From: Comamonadaceae bacterium | GTDB lineage: Bacteria; Pseudomonadota; Gammaproteobacteria; Burkholderiales; Burkholderiaceae_C | NCBI GenBank assembly: GCA_009996515.1 | Contig: JAACZV010000019.1 | Coordinates: forward strand, 46,876 to 110,875 | Direction: 5' to 3' | Length of the DNA: 64,000 bases | In this document: positions 1 through 10,094 of the stretch, piece by piece | Layout of the letters: each line of letters opens with the position of its first letter | Position numbering within the stretch: position 1 is the stretch's first letter | Notes under the pieces: model-generated | The model's database searches: none | What the model saw: only the letters and a program-made list of their open reading frames with translations | What the model was told of the DNA's origin: nothing | Made by a program: the position numbers and the translations under genes

Positions 1-118
1 AGTCTTCGCCGAGGCCGCGGGGCTGCTCCTGCCGCACCGCCGCATTCCGGCAGGTCGATGCTGGTAACGATCTCAATCGCCCGGAGGCGAAAACGGACTG
101 GCGCCGAAATCCAAAATT

Positions 119-130
119 GACAACGTTGTC
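119..130. promoter_or_regulatory. Perfect 12-bp palindrome, possible LacI-type operator
   Basis: The sequence GACAACGTTGTC is a perfect palindrome with a central CG, preceded by TT. Palindromes of this shape are typical operators of LacI-family repressors of sugar uptake in proteobacteria. No LacI gene or sugar gene is visible here, so the target would lie to the left of the window. The assignment rests on motif shape only. Confidence 0.3.
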
Positions 131-240
131 TACGATAGACGAATCCAGGTCTCGAAGCAATGCCGAAGCAACTCGTTGTTTTCCCGCAGCCGCTGCCGCC
201 TGCACCTGTGTCGCCCTCTCCAACAGCCGGCGCGGCGGGC

Positions 241-275
241 GCCGTTCCGCGCCGTTCCGCGCCGTTCCGCGCCGT
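241..275. repeat. Short tandem repeat, 10-bp unit
   Basis: Three perfect head-to-tail copies of GCCGTTCCGC plus a partial fourth. It sits in a noncoding GC-rich stretch and contributes to the spurious reading frames there. No function is evident. Confidence 0.8.
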
Positions 276-568
276 CCGTGGCGCGCGGACCGCGCCGTAC
301 TTGCGCAATGCCCGCTTCGCCAGGCTCGAAGACGCAGACCCCGGCCCGGCCAGGCTCGCGGGCGCCGAACGCCGACCCGGGCCAGGCATCCGCGCCCCCT
401 TCCCGGCTCGCAGCACCCGGGGATGGCGGGCCGCTTGCGCCCTCGCGCGGGCCCGGCCGGGGACATGCCGGCACCTGGATGTGGGCCGTTTCGCACCGCC
501 TCCAGCAGCGCCCCGCCGGTCCGGCCCGCAGGCCCGCTTCGGCAAAGAAACTGCTAGAGTGATATTGC

Positions 569-583
569 GGTAACTCTGTTACC
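569..583. promoter_or_regulatory. Inverted repeat upstream of ppc
   Basis: GGTAAC, a three-base spacer (TCT) and GTTACC form a perfect 6-bp inverted repeat 34 bases before the ppc start codon, inside the A/T-richer promoter-like segment. It could be a regulator binding site overlapping the promoter. No regulator is recognised. Confidence 0.3.
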
Positions 584-617
584 TCTCCTATAGCAAATCC
601 CTCTCGGACGACCCGCC

Positions 618-3416
618 ATGCCCGCACGAGCCGCCCCCGCGCGCCAAGAGATCGCCAAGCAAGCCGACAAGAACCAGCCCTTGGTGGCCGACATCCGGCT
701 GCTGGGTCGCATCCTCGGCGACGTCATCCGTGAGCAGGAAGGGCGCGAGGCCTACGAGCTGGTGGAGCGCATCCGCCAGCTGTCGGTGGCCTACCGGCAC
801 AAGCACGACAAGGAGGCCGGCAAGCGCTTCGACAAGCTGCTGAAGAGCCTGTCCGGCGAACAGGCCGTCAGCGTCATCCGCGCCTTCAGCTACTTCTCGC
901 ACCTGGCCAACATCGCCGAGGACCGCCACCACATCCGCCGCCGCGACGTGCATGAGCGCGCCGGCAGCCTGCAGCCGGGCTCGCTGGCCTATTGCCTGGA
1001 GCATCTGCACGAGGCCGGCATCCGCCCCACCGAGATCGCCGCCGTGCTCAGGCGCGGCTTCATCTCGCCGGTGCTGACGGCCCATCCGACCGAGGTGCAG
1101 CGCAAGAGCATCCTGGACGCCGAGCGCGCCATCGCCGGCCTGCTGGAGGCGCGCGACCGCTGCGGCACCGAGCGCGAGCTGCGCGACACCGAAGGCCTGC
1201 TGCGCGCCCGCATCACCCAGCTCTGGCAGACGCGCATGCTGCGCTACTCCAAGCTGACGGTGGCCGACGAGATCGAGAACGCCCTCTCCTACTACCACTC
1301 GACCTTTCTGCGCCAGATCCCCAAGCTCTATGCCGAGCTGGAGGAGCACCTGCCGGGCGAGCACCTGCCCAGCTTCCTGCGCATGGGCCACTGGATAGGC
1401 GGCGACCGCGATGGCAACCCCAACGTCGGTGCCGCCACGCTGCAGCAGGCGATGAAGCGCCAGGCCGAGGTGGCGCTGCGCCACTACCTGACCGAGCTGC
1501 ACGAACTGGGCGCCGAGCTGTCCATCTCGCTGCGCCTGTCCGGCGTGACGCCGGACATGCAGCTGCTGGCCGAGCGCAGCCCCGACCAGAACGCCCATCG
1601 CCTGGACGAACCCTATCGGCGTGCCCTCACCGGCATGTACGCCCGGCTGGCCGCCACGCTGCACGAGCTGACCGGCACCGAGGCGCTGCGCCATGCCGTC
1701 GCCCCGCAGGATCCGTACCGATCGCCCGAGGAGCTGCTGGCCGACCTGCGCACCATCGAGGCCTCCCTCAAGGCCCACCATGCCGAGGCGCTGATCGCGC
1801 CGCGCCTGGCGCCGCTGATGCGTGCCGTGCAGGTGTTCGGCTTCCACCTCGCCACGCTGGACCTGCGCCAGAGCAGCGACCAGCATGAGGCGGTGCTGGC
1901 CGAGCTGCTGGCCGCGGCGCGCATCGAGGAGGACTACGCCGCCCTGGACGAAGCCGCCAAGCGCGCCCTGCTGCTGAAGCTGCTGAACGACGCCCGCCCG
2001 CTGCGCGTCATCGGCGCCCGCTACACCGACAAGACCGTCGGCGAACTGGCCGTCTTCGAGGCCGCCCGTGAGGCGCTGGCCCGCTTCGGCCGCGAGGCGC
2101 TGCGCCACTACATCATCTCCCACACCGAGTCGGTCAGCGACCTGCTGGAGGTGGCGCTGCTGCTGAAGGAGACCGGCCTGCTGCGCGGCACGCTGGATGG
2201 CTATGCGGCCAGCGACCTCATCATCGTGCCGCTGTTCGAGACCATAGGCGATCTGCGCGTCGCGCCGGACATCATGCGCGAGTTCTACGCGCTGCCCGGC
2301 GTGCGCGGCCTGGTGGACCGCTCGGGCGGCGAGCAGGACATCATGCTGGGCTACTCCGACAGCAACAAGGACGGCGGCATGTTCACGTCCTCCTGGGAGC
2401 TGTACCGCGCCGAGATCGCGCTGGTCGCGCTGTTCGACGAGCTGCGCCGCGCCGGGCCGCTGACGCTGCGCCTCTTCCACGGCCGCGGCGGCACCGTGGG
2501 CCGCGGCGGCGGCCCCAGCTACCAGGCCATCCTGGCCCAGCCCCCGGGCACCGTGAACGGCCAGATCCGCCTGACCGAGCAGGGCGAGGTCATCGCGTCC
2601 AAGTACGCCCACCCCGAGATCGGCCGGCGCAACCTGGAGACGCTGGTGGCCGCCACGCTGGAGGCCACGCTGCTGCACCCCACGCAGAGTGCGCCCAAGT
2701 CCTTTCTGCAGGCCGCGCAAGCGCTGTCGGACGCCAGCTTCGCGGCCTACCGCGGCCTGGTTTACGGCACGCCGGGCTTTGCCGACTACTTCTTCGCCAG
2801 CACGCCCATCCGCGAGATCGCCGAGCTCAACATCGGCTCGCGCCCGGCCTCGCGCAAGGCCACGCGCGCCATCGAGGATCTGCGCGCCATCCCCTGGGGC
2901 TTCTCCTGGGGCCAGGCCCGCGTCGCGCTGCCCGGCTGGTGCGGCTTCGGCTCGGGCGTGGAGGCCTTCCTGGGCGAGGAGCCGGCCCAGCGCGCCAAGA
3001 ACCTGGCGCTGCTCAAGCGCATGCTCAAGGGCTGGCCCTTCTTCCGCGCCCTGCTGTCCAACCTCGACATGGTGCTGGCCAAGACCGACCTGACGCTGGC
3101 CGAGCGCTATGTGGAACTGGTGGAGGACAAGAAGCTGGGCAAGCGCATCTTCTCCGCCATCAAGGCCGAGTTCGAGCGCACCCGGGCCGCGCTGGCCCTG
3201 ATCACCGGCGAGGACAAGCGCCTGGCGGCCAACCCCTCGCTGGCCCGCTCCATCGAGCACCGCTTCCCCTACATCGACCCGCTCAACCACCTGCAGGTGG
3301 AGCTGATGCGCCGCTACCGCCGCACCCAGCCCGACGACCCGGCCATGGAGCGCGTGCAGCGCGGCATCCACCTGTCCATCAACGGCATCGCGGCGGGGCT
3401 GCGCAACACCGGCTGA
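618..3416 (+). CDS. ppc: Phosphoenolpyruvate carboxylase
   Basis: A 932-residue protein that carboxylates phosphoenolpyruvate with bicarbonate to give oxaloacetate, replenishing the citric acid cycle in the cytoplasm. The length is normal for the bacterial enzyme. Both family signatures are intact: [13 protein letters not shown] in the N-terminal third, with the catalytic histidine, and the glycine-rich [14 protein letters not shown] loop at about residue 620. [10 protein letters not shown], which contributes to the active site, is also present. The protein ends in the usual short NTG-type tail. The ATG at 618 follows an A/T-rich leader. The gene stands alone and converges with the gene at 3422, with only five bases between the two stop codons. 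Confidence 0.97.
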   Translation: MPARAAPARQEIAKQADKNQPLVADIRLLGRILGDVIREQEGREAYELVERIRQLSVAYRHKHDKEAGKRFDKLLKSLSGEQAVSVIRAFSYFSHLANIAEDRHHIRRRDVHERAGSLQPGSLAYCLEHLHEAGIRPTEIAAVLRRGFISPVLTAHPTEVQRKSILDAERAIAGLLEARDRCGTERELRDTEGLLRARITQLWQTRMLRYSKLTVADEIENALSYYHSTFLRQIPKLYAELEEHLPGEHLPSFLRMGHWIGGDRDGNPNVGAATLQQAMKRQAEVALRHYLTELHELGAELSISLRLSGVTPDMQLLAERSPDQNAHRLDEPYRRALTGMYARLAATLHELTGTEALRHAVAPQDPYRSPEELLADLRTIEASLKAHHAEALIAPRLAPLMRAVQVFGFHLATLDLRQSSDQHEAVLAELLAAARIEEDYAALDEAAKRALLLKLLNDARPLRVIGARYTDKTVGELAVFEAAREALARFGREALRHYIISHTESVSDLLEVALLLKETGLLRGTLDGYAASDLIIVPLFETIGDLRVAPDIMREFYALPGVRGLVDRSGGEQDIMLGYSDSNKDGGMFTSSWELYRAEIALVALFDELRRAGPLTLRLFHGRGGTVGRGGGPSYQAILAQPPGTVNGQIRLTEQGEVIASKYAHPEIGRRNLETLVAATLEATLLHPTQSAPKSFLQAAQALSDASFAAYRGLVYGTPGFADYFFASTPIREIAELNIGSRPASRKATRAIEDLRAIPWGFSWGQARVALPGWCGFGSGVEAFLGEEPAQRAKNLALLKRMLKGWPFFRALLSNLDMVLAKTDLTLAERYVELVEDKKLGKRIFSAIKAEFERTRAALALITGEDKRLAANPSLARSIEHRFPYIDPLNHLQVELMRRYRRTQPDDPAMERVQRGIHLSINGIAAGLRNTG

Positions 3417-3421
3417 GCCGG

Positions 3422-4723
3422 TCAGCGGCCGGCCGCGGAGGCCGGCCGGGATGGCTCCAGCGCACTGCGGCCGGCTTTATGGCGCCAGCGGGCAGAGAGT
3501 TCGGCCTCGTCCAGGCCCGCATCGCGCAGGCCGTCGGCGGTGCGGCCCCACTCGCCGCGTTCGGCCAGATCGACCAGCATCGTCCGCATCGCCGGCAGAT
3601 GGCCGCAAGGCGATGCCAGCGCCTCGTCAGGCAGCAACTGCGCCAGCATGCCGCTCTGGCTCCATTCGCTGACCGCCTCGTAACGGCGCGCCCTGCCCTC
3701 CCAAATAGGCCGCAGCCCCGACCGGGACGGCAGCACCACGCGGGCCACCGCCATCGCGAGCGCACGCTCGATCATGGTCTCCTGCGCCCACATCAAGTCG
3801 GCCACCACCGTGCAACGCGCCACCGACTGCGGCTCGCGCACCCCGGCCCGACAGGCATCCAGCAGTGGCCGGTAGGCCGGCAGCGCCCAAGCCGAGTTGA
3901 GGCCGTTGAGCAGCTCCAGCTCCGCCTGCGATACCAGGCCCGGTGCCTGAACCAGCGGCAGCGTCATCAGCAGCGCCAGCGTCTCGCGCTGGTAGCTGCG
4001 CGAGTAGCGTGCCTCGCTGGCCGCACGCTCCAGCGCATAGTCCCGCTGCGTATGGGCCCTGCCCGGCGCTCCCTGCATCAACGTCAACCAGGCCTGCAGA
4101 TTGGCCGGCTCCAGGCGCGACCACTGGGACGCCTCGATCGGGGCACAACCCGCCTCCGAGCAGGGCCGCTGCAGCGCCAGCGCCGTCACCATCGGGTCGG
4201 TGCTGCGGCGTGCGCGTTCCTGCAGACGGGACCGCGCCGGCGCGTCGGCCAGCACATAGTCCGCCAGCGCCAGGGAGCGCAGATCGCCGCGCTGCCGCAG
4301 CGCCTGCGCGAACCGCTGCCGGGCCTGCTCGCGCGCCTCCTCCAGCACCCGCTCGCCCAGCGTCTCGCGCTGCATCGCCATCTCCGCCGGTCCGATCCGC
4401 TCACCCCCAACCGGCAGCGCCTCTTTCTGCCGCTCCGCCGCCGCGCCGAAGCCGCACCAGTCGGCCTGCATGCGCTGCGCCAGCGCCTGTTCGGCGGGCG
4501 TGAAACGGCCGGCAACGGCCGCCACCTGCGCAAATGGCGCCGCCGCCGCTGGCCGCCCGCCCGGGAAGCTCTCCCTCGCCGCTGAGGCGGGGGCGCTGGG
4601 CGCCGCTGCCGGGGCGACGGCCGCCGGGGCCTCGGGCCCGCCGCCCGGCGCCGCAAGCCAGGCCGCGCCCAGCAGCACCCCGGCGGCTATTGCCGCCCGC
4701 CTCATGCGCTGCCCGCCCGGCAT
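3422..4723 (-). CDS. Exported or membrane-anchored protein of unknown function, paralogue of the next gene upstream
   Basis: About 433 residues from the ATG at 4723 (ATG at 4705 is an alternative). An N-terminal hydrophobic stretch (AAIAAGVLLGAAWLA) suggests a signal anchor; an Ala/Pro-rich linker follows, then an alpha-helical, Arg/Ala/Glu-rich domain with several cysteines. I do not recognise a named family. It shares a pattern with the product of 4728-5948: a CGFG motif after the linker, then a GD-x-R segment, a run of the form AERSSD/ARRSTD-MV, a cysteine pair and a W-x-x-L-(D/E)-P-x-(D/N) block. The two look like tandem paralogues. It lies five bases after its upstream neighbour and so is probably the last gene of the two-component operon. 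A start at 4828 is possible in frame but would overlap the neighbour. Confidence 0.7.
   Translation of the reverse strand: MPGGQRMRRAAIAAGVLLGAAWLAAPGGGPEAPAAVAPAAAPSAPASAARESFPGGRPAAAAPFAQVAAVAGRFTPAEQALAQRMQADWCGFGAAAERQKEALPVGGERIGPAEMAMQRETLGERVLEEAREQARQRFAQALRQRGDLRSLALADYVLADAPARSRLQERARRSTDPMVTALALQRPCSEAGCAPIEASQWSRLEPANLQAWLTLMQGAPGRAHTQRDYALERAASEARYSRSYQRETLALLMTLPLVQAPGLVSQAELELLNGLNSAWALPAYRPLLDACRAGVREPQSVARCTVVADLMWAQETMIERALAMAVARVVLPSRSGLRPIWEGRARRYEAVSEWSQSGMLAQLLPDEALASPCGHLPAMRTMLVDLAERGEWGRTADGLRDAGLDEAELSARWRHKAGRSALEPSRPASAAGR
3426..3448. terminator. Hairpin between convergent genes
   Basis: CGGCCGGCC, a five-base loop and GGCCGGCCG form a perfect 9-bp stem between ppc and the convergent gene, overlapping the last codons of the latter. 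No T-run follows on either strand, so intrinsic termination is not certain. Confidence 0.45.
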
Positions 4724-4727
4724 CGCT

Positions 4728-5948
4728 TCAGGGCGCCGCCGCGGCGCCGGGCCGCGAGGCGGACGCGGCCGGCAGCAGCGCCAACGCCATGGCCAGTTCG
4801 CCCTGGGCGGCCCGCTGCACCGAGACATTGCTGATCCGGGTCATGGAGGCGCAATCCAGTCCGATGTCTCCGAACGCCCGGTCCTGCAGCGCGCTTTGCG
4901 CGGCCTTCAGCGTCGCGGCGTCATAGGCTTGCTGCGCGGGCGGTACGCCGGCACGCTCGGCCAGCGTCTGAGCCAGCGAGGCCTCCAACAAATCGCTCGC
5001 AGCGGCCAGCACCTGGCTCGCAACGGCGCGGCAATGCTGCCGCCTCTGCGGACGCTGCAGTTCGTCGCCGCTACAGGCCCTTGACAAGGCCAAGTAACCG
5101 ACCTCCCACACGGCCGAGTCCATGCCGATGACCTTCAAGAGCCCATTTACCCGGTCGGCCGTATCGGTCACCAGATCCGCCAACGGGGCGACCTGTGCCT
5201 CCAGCAGGTTGCCGCCGCGGGACAGATGGGGCCGTGCGGCGGCCTCGGCCAGGGCTGCATCCACCGCTGCGCGGTCGCCGCGCGCGTGGGCTTGCGCCAG
5301 CAGGCCCAGCCAGGGCCGCGCATCGCTGGGATCCAACGCGGCCCAGCGCTGCACGCTCAACCGAGCGCAGCTGGGGGCTGACGCCCGCGCCGCCGGTCCG
5401 CAGGCCTTCAAGGCCATCTGGTAGACCATCGCATCGCTGCTGCGCTCGGCCAGTGCGGCGGCGCCCTCGGCATCGCCCATCAGCCACCGCGCCGCCACCT
5501 GCTGGCGCTCGCCGCCGGCCGCCAGGCGGGCGGCGATCTGCGCCAACCCGGCGTTGACGCGCCGCTCCAGCTCGGCCTCCCGGGCCTGCATCCAGGCCCG
5601 GGCACCGACCATGTCGGCCAGCCAGCTCTGCAGCAGGCCGACCGTCAGACGGCCGAAACCACAGACCTCCAGCCCCTCCGGCGGGATCCGCGCCATGACG
5701 GCGGCCGCGTCGGTGCCCGGGGCGGCCGTCGACGCGGCGGCCACGGCGACTGCCGGCGCATCCCCGGCCGCCGCCGTCACCAGAGGCGCCGCGCCCGGGG
5801 GTTCCGGCGCCCTGACCGCCGCCGCGTCATCCACAGCGGCACCGGCCAACCGCCAGTCCTGCCGCCACACGGCCGTCCCCAGCCCCAGCGCGGCCGCGCA
5901 CAGCAGCAAGCCCACGCCCCAGCGCAGGCGCGCCGAAGCCCGCCTCAC
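4728..5948 (-). CDS. Membrane-anchored protein of unknown function coupled to the LytTR regulator
   Basis: A 406-residue protein starting at a GTG that overlaps the regulator stop codon as GTGA, which fixes the start. One N-terminal transmembrane segment (VGLLLCAAALGLGTAVW) is followed by an Ala/Pro-rich linker and a helical domain of about 280 residues with scattered cysteines (CGFG, KACG, SCAR, RACS, HCRA), consistent with a periplasmic location. The helical part resembles the product of the next gene (3422-4723). No known family is recognised. GTGA coupling to the response regulator implies co-translation and a function linked to that signalling system. A much longer frame continues upstream but is out of frame with, and overlaps, the regulator gene, so it is not used. 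Confidence 0.75.
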   Translation of the reverse strand: MRRASARLRWGVGLLLCAAALGLGTAVWRQDWRLAGAAVDDAAAVRAPEPPGAAPLVTAAAGDAPAVAVAAASTAAPGTDAAAVMARIPPEGLEVCGFGRLTVGLLQSWLADMVGARAWMQAREAELERRVNAGLAQIAARLAAGGERQQVAARWLMGDAEGAAALAERSSDAMVYQMALKACGPAARASAPSCARLSVQRWAALDPSDARPWLGLLAQAHARGDRAAVDAALAEAAARPHLSRGGNLLEAQVAPLADLVTDTADRVNGLLKVIGMDSAVWEVGYLALSRACSGDELQRPQRRQHCRAVASQVLAAASDLLEASLAQTLAERAGVPPAQQAYDAATLKAAQSALQDRAFGDIGLDCASMTRISNVSVQRAAQGELAMALALLPAASASRPGAAAAP

Positions 5949-6778
5949 CGGGCCTGCCCGGCCAGCGCCTCGCGCACCGCCGCCACCTGGCGCCGGGACA
6001 CGGACAACCATTCGTCCACATGCACGATGCGCACGGCCCAGCTGTCCGCGGCCTCGCCGGCATCGCCGCCGTCGAGCTCGCCGAAGCCGGTGGGCGCATG
6101 GCGCTCCAGCTCGCGCACCGCCCAGCGCGCCACCAGCGCGTTGCGGTGCACGCGCAGAAAGCGCCCGCCCAGGCGCTGCTCGAGATCGGACAGCGCGCCG
6201 TCCATCACATGGGTCTCGCTGGCGGTGCGCAGCGTCAGGTATTTCAGCTCGGCCTTGAAGTACAGCACCTCGGCCAGCGGCACGCGCAGCAGGCGGCCGC
6301 GGTCGGTCAGCGTGATGAAGTCGGCAGGCTGGGGGGCGGCGGGGACGGCGGCGGGCGGCGCCGTCTGTGCCGCCGCACGCTCGACCAGGCGCTGGGCGGC
6401 CCGCGCCAGCGCCGCCTGCAGGCGCTCGCGGCGCACGGGCTTGGTCAGGTAGTCCAGTGCATCCAGCTCGAAGGCGCGCAGCGCATGCGCGGCATGGGCC
6501 GTGACGAAGATGAACAGCGGCGCCGGCAGGCCGGGCTGCACGGCCTGGCGCTGGACCAGGCCCTCGGCGAACTGCAGGCCGTCGGCGCCGGGCATCTGCA
6601 CGTCCAGCAGCACCACATCGCAGCCATGCTCGCGCAGCCAGGCCGCCGCCTGCGAGGCCGTGGCCGCCTCGGCGGCGACCTCGCAGCGCGGCTCGGCGAT
6701 GGTTTCGACCAGGCCGCGCAGCCGCAGCCGGGCCAGGGGTTCGTCGTCGACGATGAGGACACGCAGTACAGGGCTCAT
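5945..6778 (-). CDS. LytTR-type response regulator, AlgR-like
   Basis: A 277-residue cytoplasmic transcription regulator. Residues 5-125 form a receiver domain with the acidic pair DD at 11-12, the phospho-acceptor Asp59 in VVLLDVQMP and the conserved Lys in DYLTKPV. An Ala/Pro linker leads to a LytTR DNA-binding domain (about 155-270) with the typical LLRVPLAEVLYFKAELKY and FLRVHRNALV segments. The ATG at 6778 overlaps the kinase stop (ATGA). AlgZ-AlgR beside argH is the arrangement known from Pseudomonas, so I infer an AlgR relative; its targets here are unknown. Confidence 0.9.
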   Translation of the reverse strand: MSPVLRVLIVDDEPLARLRLRGLVETIAEPRCEVAAEAATASQAAAWLREHGCDVVLLDVQMPGADGLQFAEGLVQRQAVQPGLPAPLFIFVTAHAAHALRAFELDALDYLTKPVRRERLQAALARAAQRLVERAAAQTAPPAAVPAAPQPADFITLTDRGRLLRVPLAEVLYFKAELKYLTLRTASETHVMDGALSDLEQRLGGRFLRVHRNALVARWAVRELERHAPTGFGELDGGDAGEAADSWAVRIVHVDEWLSVSRRQVAAVREALAGQAR

Positions 6779-7884
6779 GACGGCACGAGTATGCGCAATG
6801 AAAAGCGCCGTTCGGTGGATTCGATGTCGAAACGTGCCGCAACGTCGTGCATCAGCCTCAGGCGCTGGCGCACATTGCGCAGCGCCAGCCCATGGCCGGC
6901 CGTGCGGGCCGGCGCGCCCACCGTGTTGGCGATGCGGATCTCCACCTCGGCGCCGCGCCGCAGCGTGCTGACCTCCAGCTCGCCGCCCGCGTCGTTGGGC
7001 TCGACGCCGTGGCGCACCGCGTTCTCCACCAGCGGCTGCAGCAGCAGCGGCGGCACGCGCGCGGTGCCGGCCTCGGGGTCCAGCTGCCAGACGATGCGCA
7101 GCCGCGGGCCGAAGCGGATCTGCTCGATGGCGAGGTAACGCCGCGCCAGCTCCACCTCCTCGGCCAGCGTGACCGACGCGCCGGCATCGGCCAGCGCGAC
7201 GCGGAACAGCTCCGCCAGGTCCTCCAGCACGCTCTCGGCGCGGGCCGGGTCCACCTGCACCAGCGCGATGGCGCTGTTCAGCGTGTTGAACAGGAAATGC
7301 GGCCGGATGCGCGACTGCAGCTCGACCAGCTGGGCCAGCGCATCGGCCGGGCGCTGGCTGTGCTCGCGCAGCTTGAGCCAGGCCAGCAGACCGGCCGCGC
7401 CACTGGCGCCACAGGCCGCGACGCTGAAGATGCGCCAGGCGCCGGGGAGCTCCTCGCTGGTCAGGCTCAGCAGGCCGAAGCCCAGCAGCGCGCCGAGAGC
7501 GCCCAGGCCCATCAGCGCCCCCCATTGCGCCGGCTCGGGCAGGCGCGGCCACAGCCGCTTGGCCGCGCAGACGGCCAGCAGCCAGGACAGCACGGCGAAC
7601 ATGGTGACGACCGTGCCATTGGCCGTCAGTGCCAGCCATTGCTCGGCATCCCGGGCCACCAGCGCGCAGCCCAGGGCCAGCAGCAGCTGCACGCCCAGCA
7701 CCGCGCGCAGCACCAGGCCCACATGGCAGACGTCGAAGGCGCGCGTCGGGTCCAGCAGCGGGGCCTGGCTCAGCTCGGGCGGTTCGGGCGATCCGCCGGG
7801 CGCCTGGCCCAGCCACTGGCTGAGCTGCAGGGACTCCTGCCAGTCGCTGTGTCGCGGTTCGGCGCTGCGCTTGAAGAAGAGCAT
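6775..7884 (-). CDS. LytS/AlgZ-type sensor histidine kinase
   Basis: About 369 residues from the ATG at 7884. The N-terminal half has several hydrophobic segments, probably four to six membrane spans without a large periplasmic domain. The C-terminal half carries the His_kinase family motif RPHFLFNTLNS, whose histidine is the phosphorylation site, and an HATPase segment (PPLLLQPLVENAVRHG, followed by GHGLALRNVRQRL). It is the partner of the regulator that follows with a 4-base overlap. It is divergent from argH, as in Pseudomonas algZ. A frame extends upstream to 8133 but would overlap argH, so the shorter start is preferred. Confidence 0.9.
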   Translation of the reverse strand: MLFFKRSAEPRHSDWQESLQLSQWLGQAPGGSPEPPELSQAPLLDPTRAFDVCHVGLVLRAVLGVQLLLALGCALVARDAEQWLALTANGTVVTMFAVLSWLLAVCAAKRLWPRLPEPAQWGALMGLGALGALLGFGLLSLTSEELPGAWRIFSVAACGASGAAGLLAWLKLREHSQRPADALAQLVELQSRIRPHFLFNTLNSAIALVQVDPARAESVLEDLAELFRVALADAGASVTLAEEVELARRYLAIEQIRFGPRLRIVWQLDPEAGTARVPPLLLQPLVENAVRHGVEPNDAGGELEVSTLRRGAEVEIRIANTVGAPARTAGHGLALRNVRQRLRLMHDVAARFDIESTERRFSLRILVPS

Positions 7885-7970
7885 GGCTGTTGTCAGTTCC
7901 GAAATCACGGCATCCACGCCCCGCTTCGGGCTTGCGCCTGCCGGCTGAACCGGCGGACACAAGCCGCCCC

Positions 7971-8006
7971 GCGGGAGCGGCCAGGCTGCTGCCTGGACGA
8001 GGGGCT
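7971..8006 (-). repeat. Degenerate fragment of the stop-codon-associated repeat
   Basis: On the minus strand this begins AGCCCCTCGTCCAGG and continues with a small hairpin (CCAGG / CCTGG) and a GC-rich block, matching the left end of the copies at 9458, 31081 and 47937. It lies in the leader between the divergent kinase gene and argH and is partial. The similarity is short, so the assignment is tentative. Confidence 0.4.
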
Positions 8007-8056
8007 CGATAATCCCGGCCGCGGCGCATTGTGCGCGCTGATTTCCCCGCTGCCCC

Positions 8057-9454
<1,398 letters not shown>

Positions 9455-9457
9455 ACA

Positions 9458-9598
9458 AGCCCCTCGCCCAACCTCGCGTCGCTGAACGCGCGCGAGTCCG
9501 GTCGGTCCCCCGAGGGGACGGCGATGCTTGCCGGATCGACCGGCAAGCACATCGCCAGCGCGGGCCGGCTTGGGAGCGGCCCGGCGCTGGGCCCGCAG
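9458..9598 (+). repeat. Structured intergenic repeat, copy A
   Basis: It begins AGCCCCTCG four bases after the argH stop codon. It contains a GTCCCC/GGGGAC hairpin, a perfect 10-bp hairpin at 9525-9549 (TGCTTGCCGG / CCGGCAAGCA) and a conserved end of the form GCGGGCCGGCT-GGGAGCGGCCC-GCGCT-GGCCCGCA. The same order of blocks is present at 31081-31206 and, on the other strand and expanded, at 47667-47937. All copies lie in the sense orientation directly after a gene. A start codon at 9524 lies inside this repeat and is not the hemerythrin start. Confidence 0.8.
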
Positions 9599-9616
9599 AT
9601 TTCGTGGAGCACTGAC

Positions 9617-10090
9617 ATGAGCACCCTTGCCTGGACCGAATCGCTGGTCCTGAACCAACCCAAGCTGGACGACACGCACCAGGAGTTCGTCGAACTGCTG
9701 AACGCCTTCGGCGCCGCGCTGGACGCGGGTGCAGACGCCCTGCCCGCCTACCACGAGCTGCTGGCCCATACCGAGGCCCATTTTGCGATGGAGGAGGACT
9801 GGATGGCGCGCTGCGGCTTCGAGCCGCAGAACTGCCACGCCAGCCAGCATGCGATGGTGCTGCGCGTCATGCGCGAGGCGCTGCGCTACGCGACCGAGCT
9901 GAACGACCGCGAGCCGCTGAGCATCCTGCGCACGGAGCTGGCCCAGTGGTTCCCACAGCATGCCGAGATGATGGACGCGGCGCTGGTGTTCACGATGGAG
10001 CAGCGCGGCTTCGACCCGGTGACGGGCGAGTGCCGCGAAGCCGCCGAAGCCGGCAGCACCAGCTGCGGCTCCAGCAGTTGCGGGCATTGA
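9617..10090 (+). CDS. Bacteriohemerythrin-type protein
   Basis: A 157-residue hemerythrin-family protein with a predicted non-haem di-iron site in a four-helix bundle, likely binding oxygen or serving as an oxygen or iron sensor or store. The ligand pattern is visible: DDTHQEF in helix 1, HELLAHTEAHFAMEE in helices 2-3 and CHASQHAMVL in helix 3-4. The C-terminus has a Cys/Ser/Gly tail (STSCGSSSCGH) outside the usual fold, which could bind metal. The ATG at 9617 aligns with the family start; the in-frame ATG at 9524 lies in a repeat. It is monocistronic, and its stop is four bases from the stop of the convergent peptidase gene. Confidence 0.88.
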   Translation: MSTLAWTESLVLNQPKLDDTHQEFVELLNAFGAALDAGADALPAYHELLAHTEAHFAMEEDWMARCGFEPQNCHASQHAMVLRVMREALRYATELNDREPLSILRTELAQWFPQHAEMMDAALVFTMEQRGFDPVTGECREAAEAGSTSCGSSSCGH

Positions 10091-10094
10091 GCGT

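Larger units (their letters stand above)
1..617. other. Noncoding lead region upstream of ppc
   Basis: This stretch holds no convincing gene. Several overlapping reading frames between about 117 and 630 exist on both strands, but they are arginine/proline/alanine-rich, resemble no family I know and overlap one another, as expected of noise in very GC-rich DNA. A short open frame entering from the left edge and ending with TAA at 65-67 could be the tail of an upstream gene, but it is too short to support. The segment from about 540 to 600 is clearly richer in A/T than the rest and is where the ppc promoter should lie. Confidence 0.5.

Noticed and set aside
1..67. Possible C-terminal end of a gene entering from the left
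   Set aside because: Only about 20 codons are visible in more than one frame, which is not enough to support a gene.
241..275. Short tandem repeat considered as a CRISPR array
   Set aside because: The units are 10 bases and contiguous, without spacers, and no cas genes are present.
117..627. Several overlapping frames upstream of ppc
   Set aside because: They overlap on both strands, are Arg/Pro/Ala-rich and resemble no family; treated as noncoding.
588..3371. Long open frame of 927 codons antisense to ppc
   Set aside because: It is a shadow of the GC-rich ppc gene: rich in Gln, Gly, Arg and Ala, without family resemblance and covering the same DNA as a confident gene.
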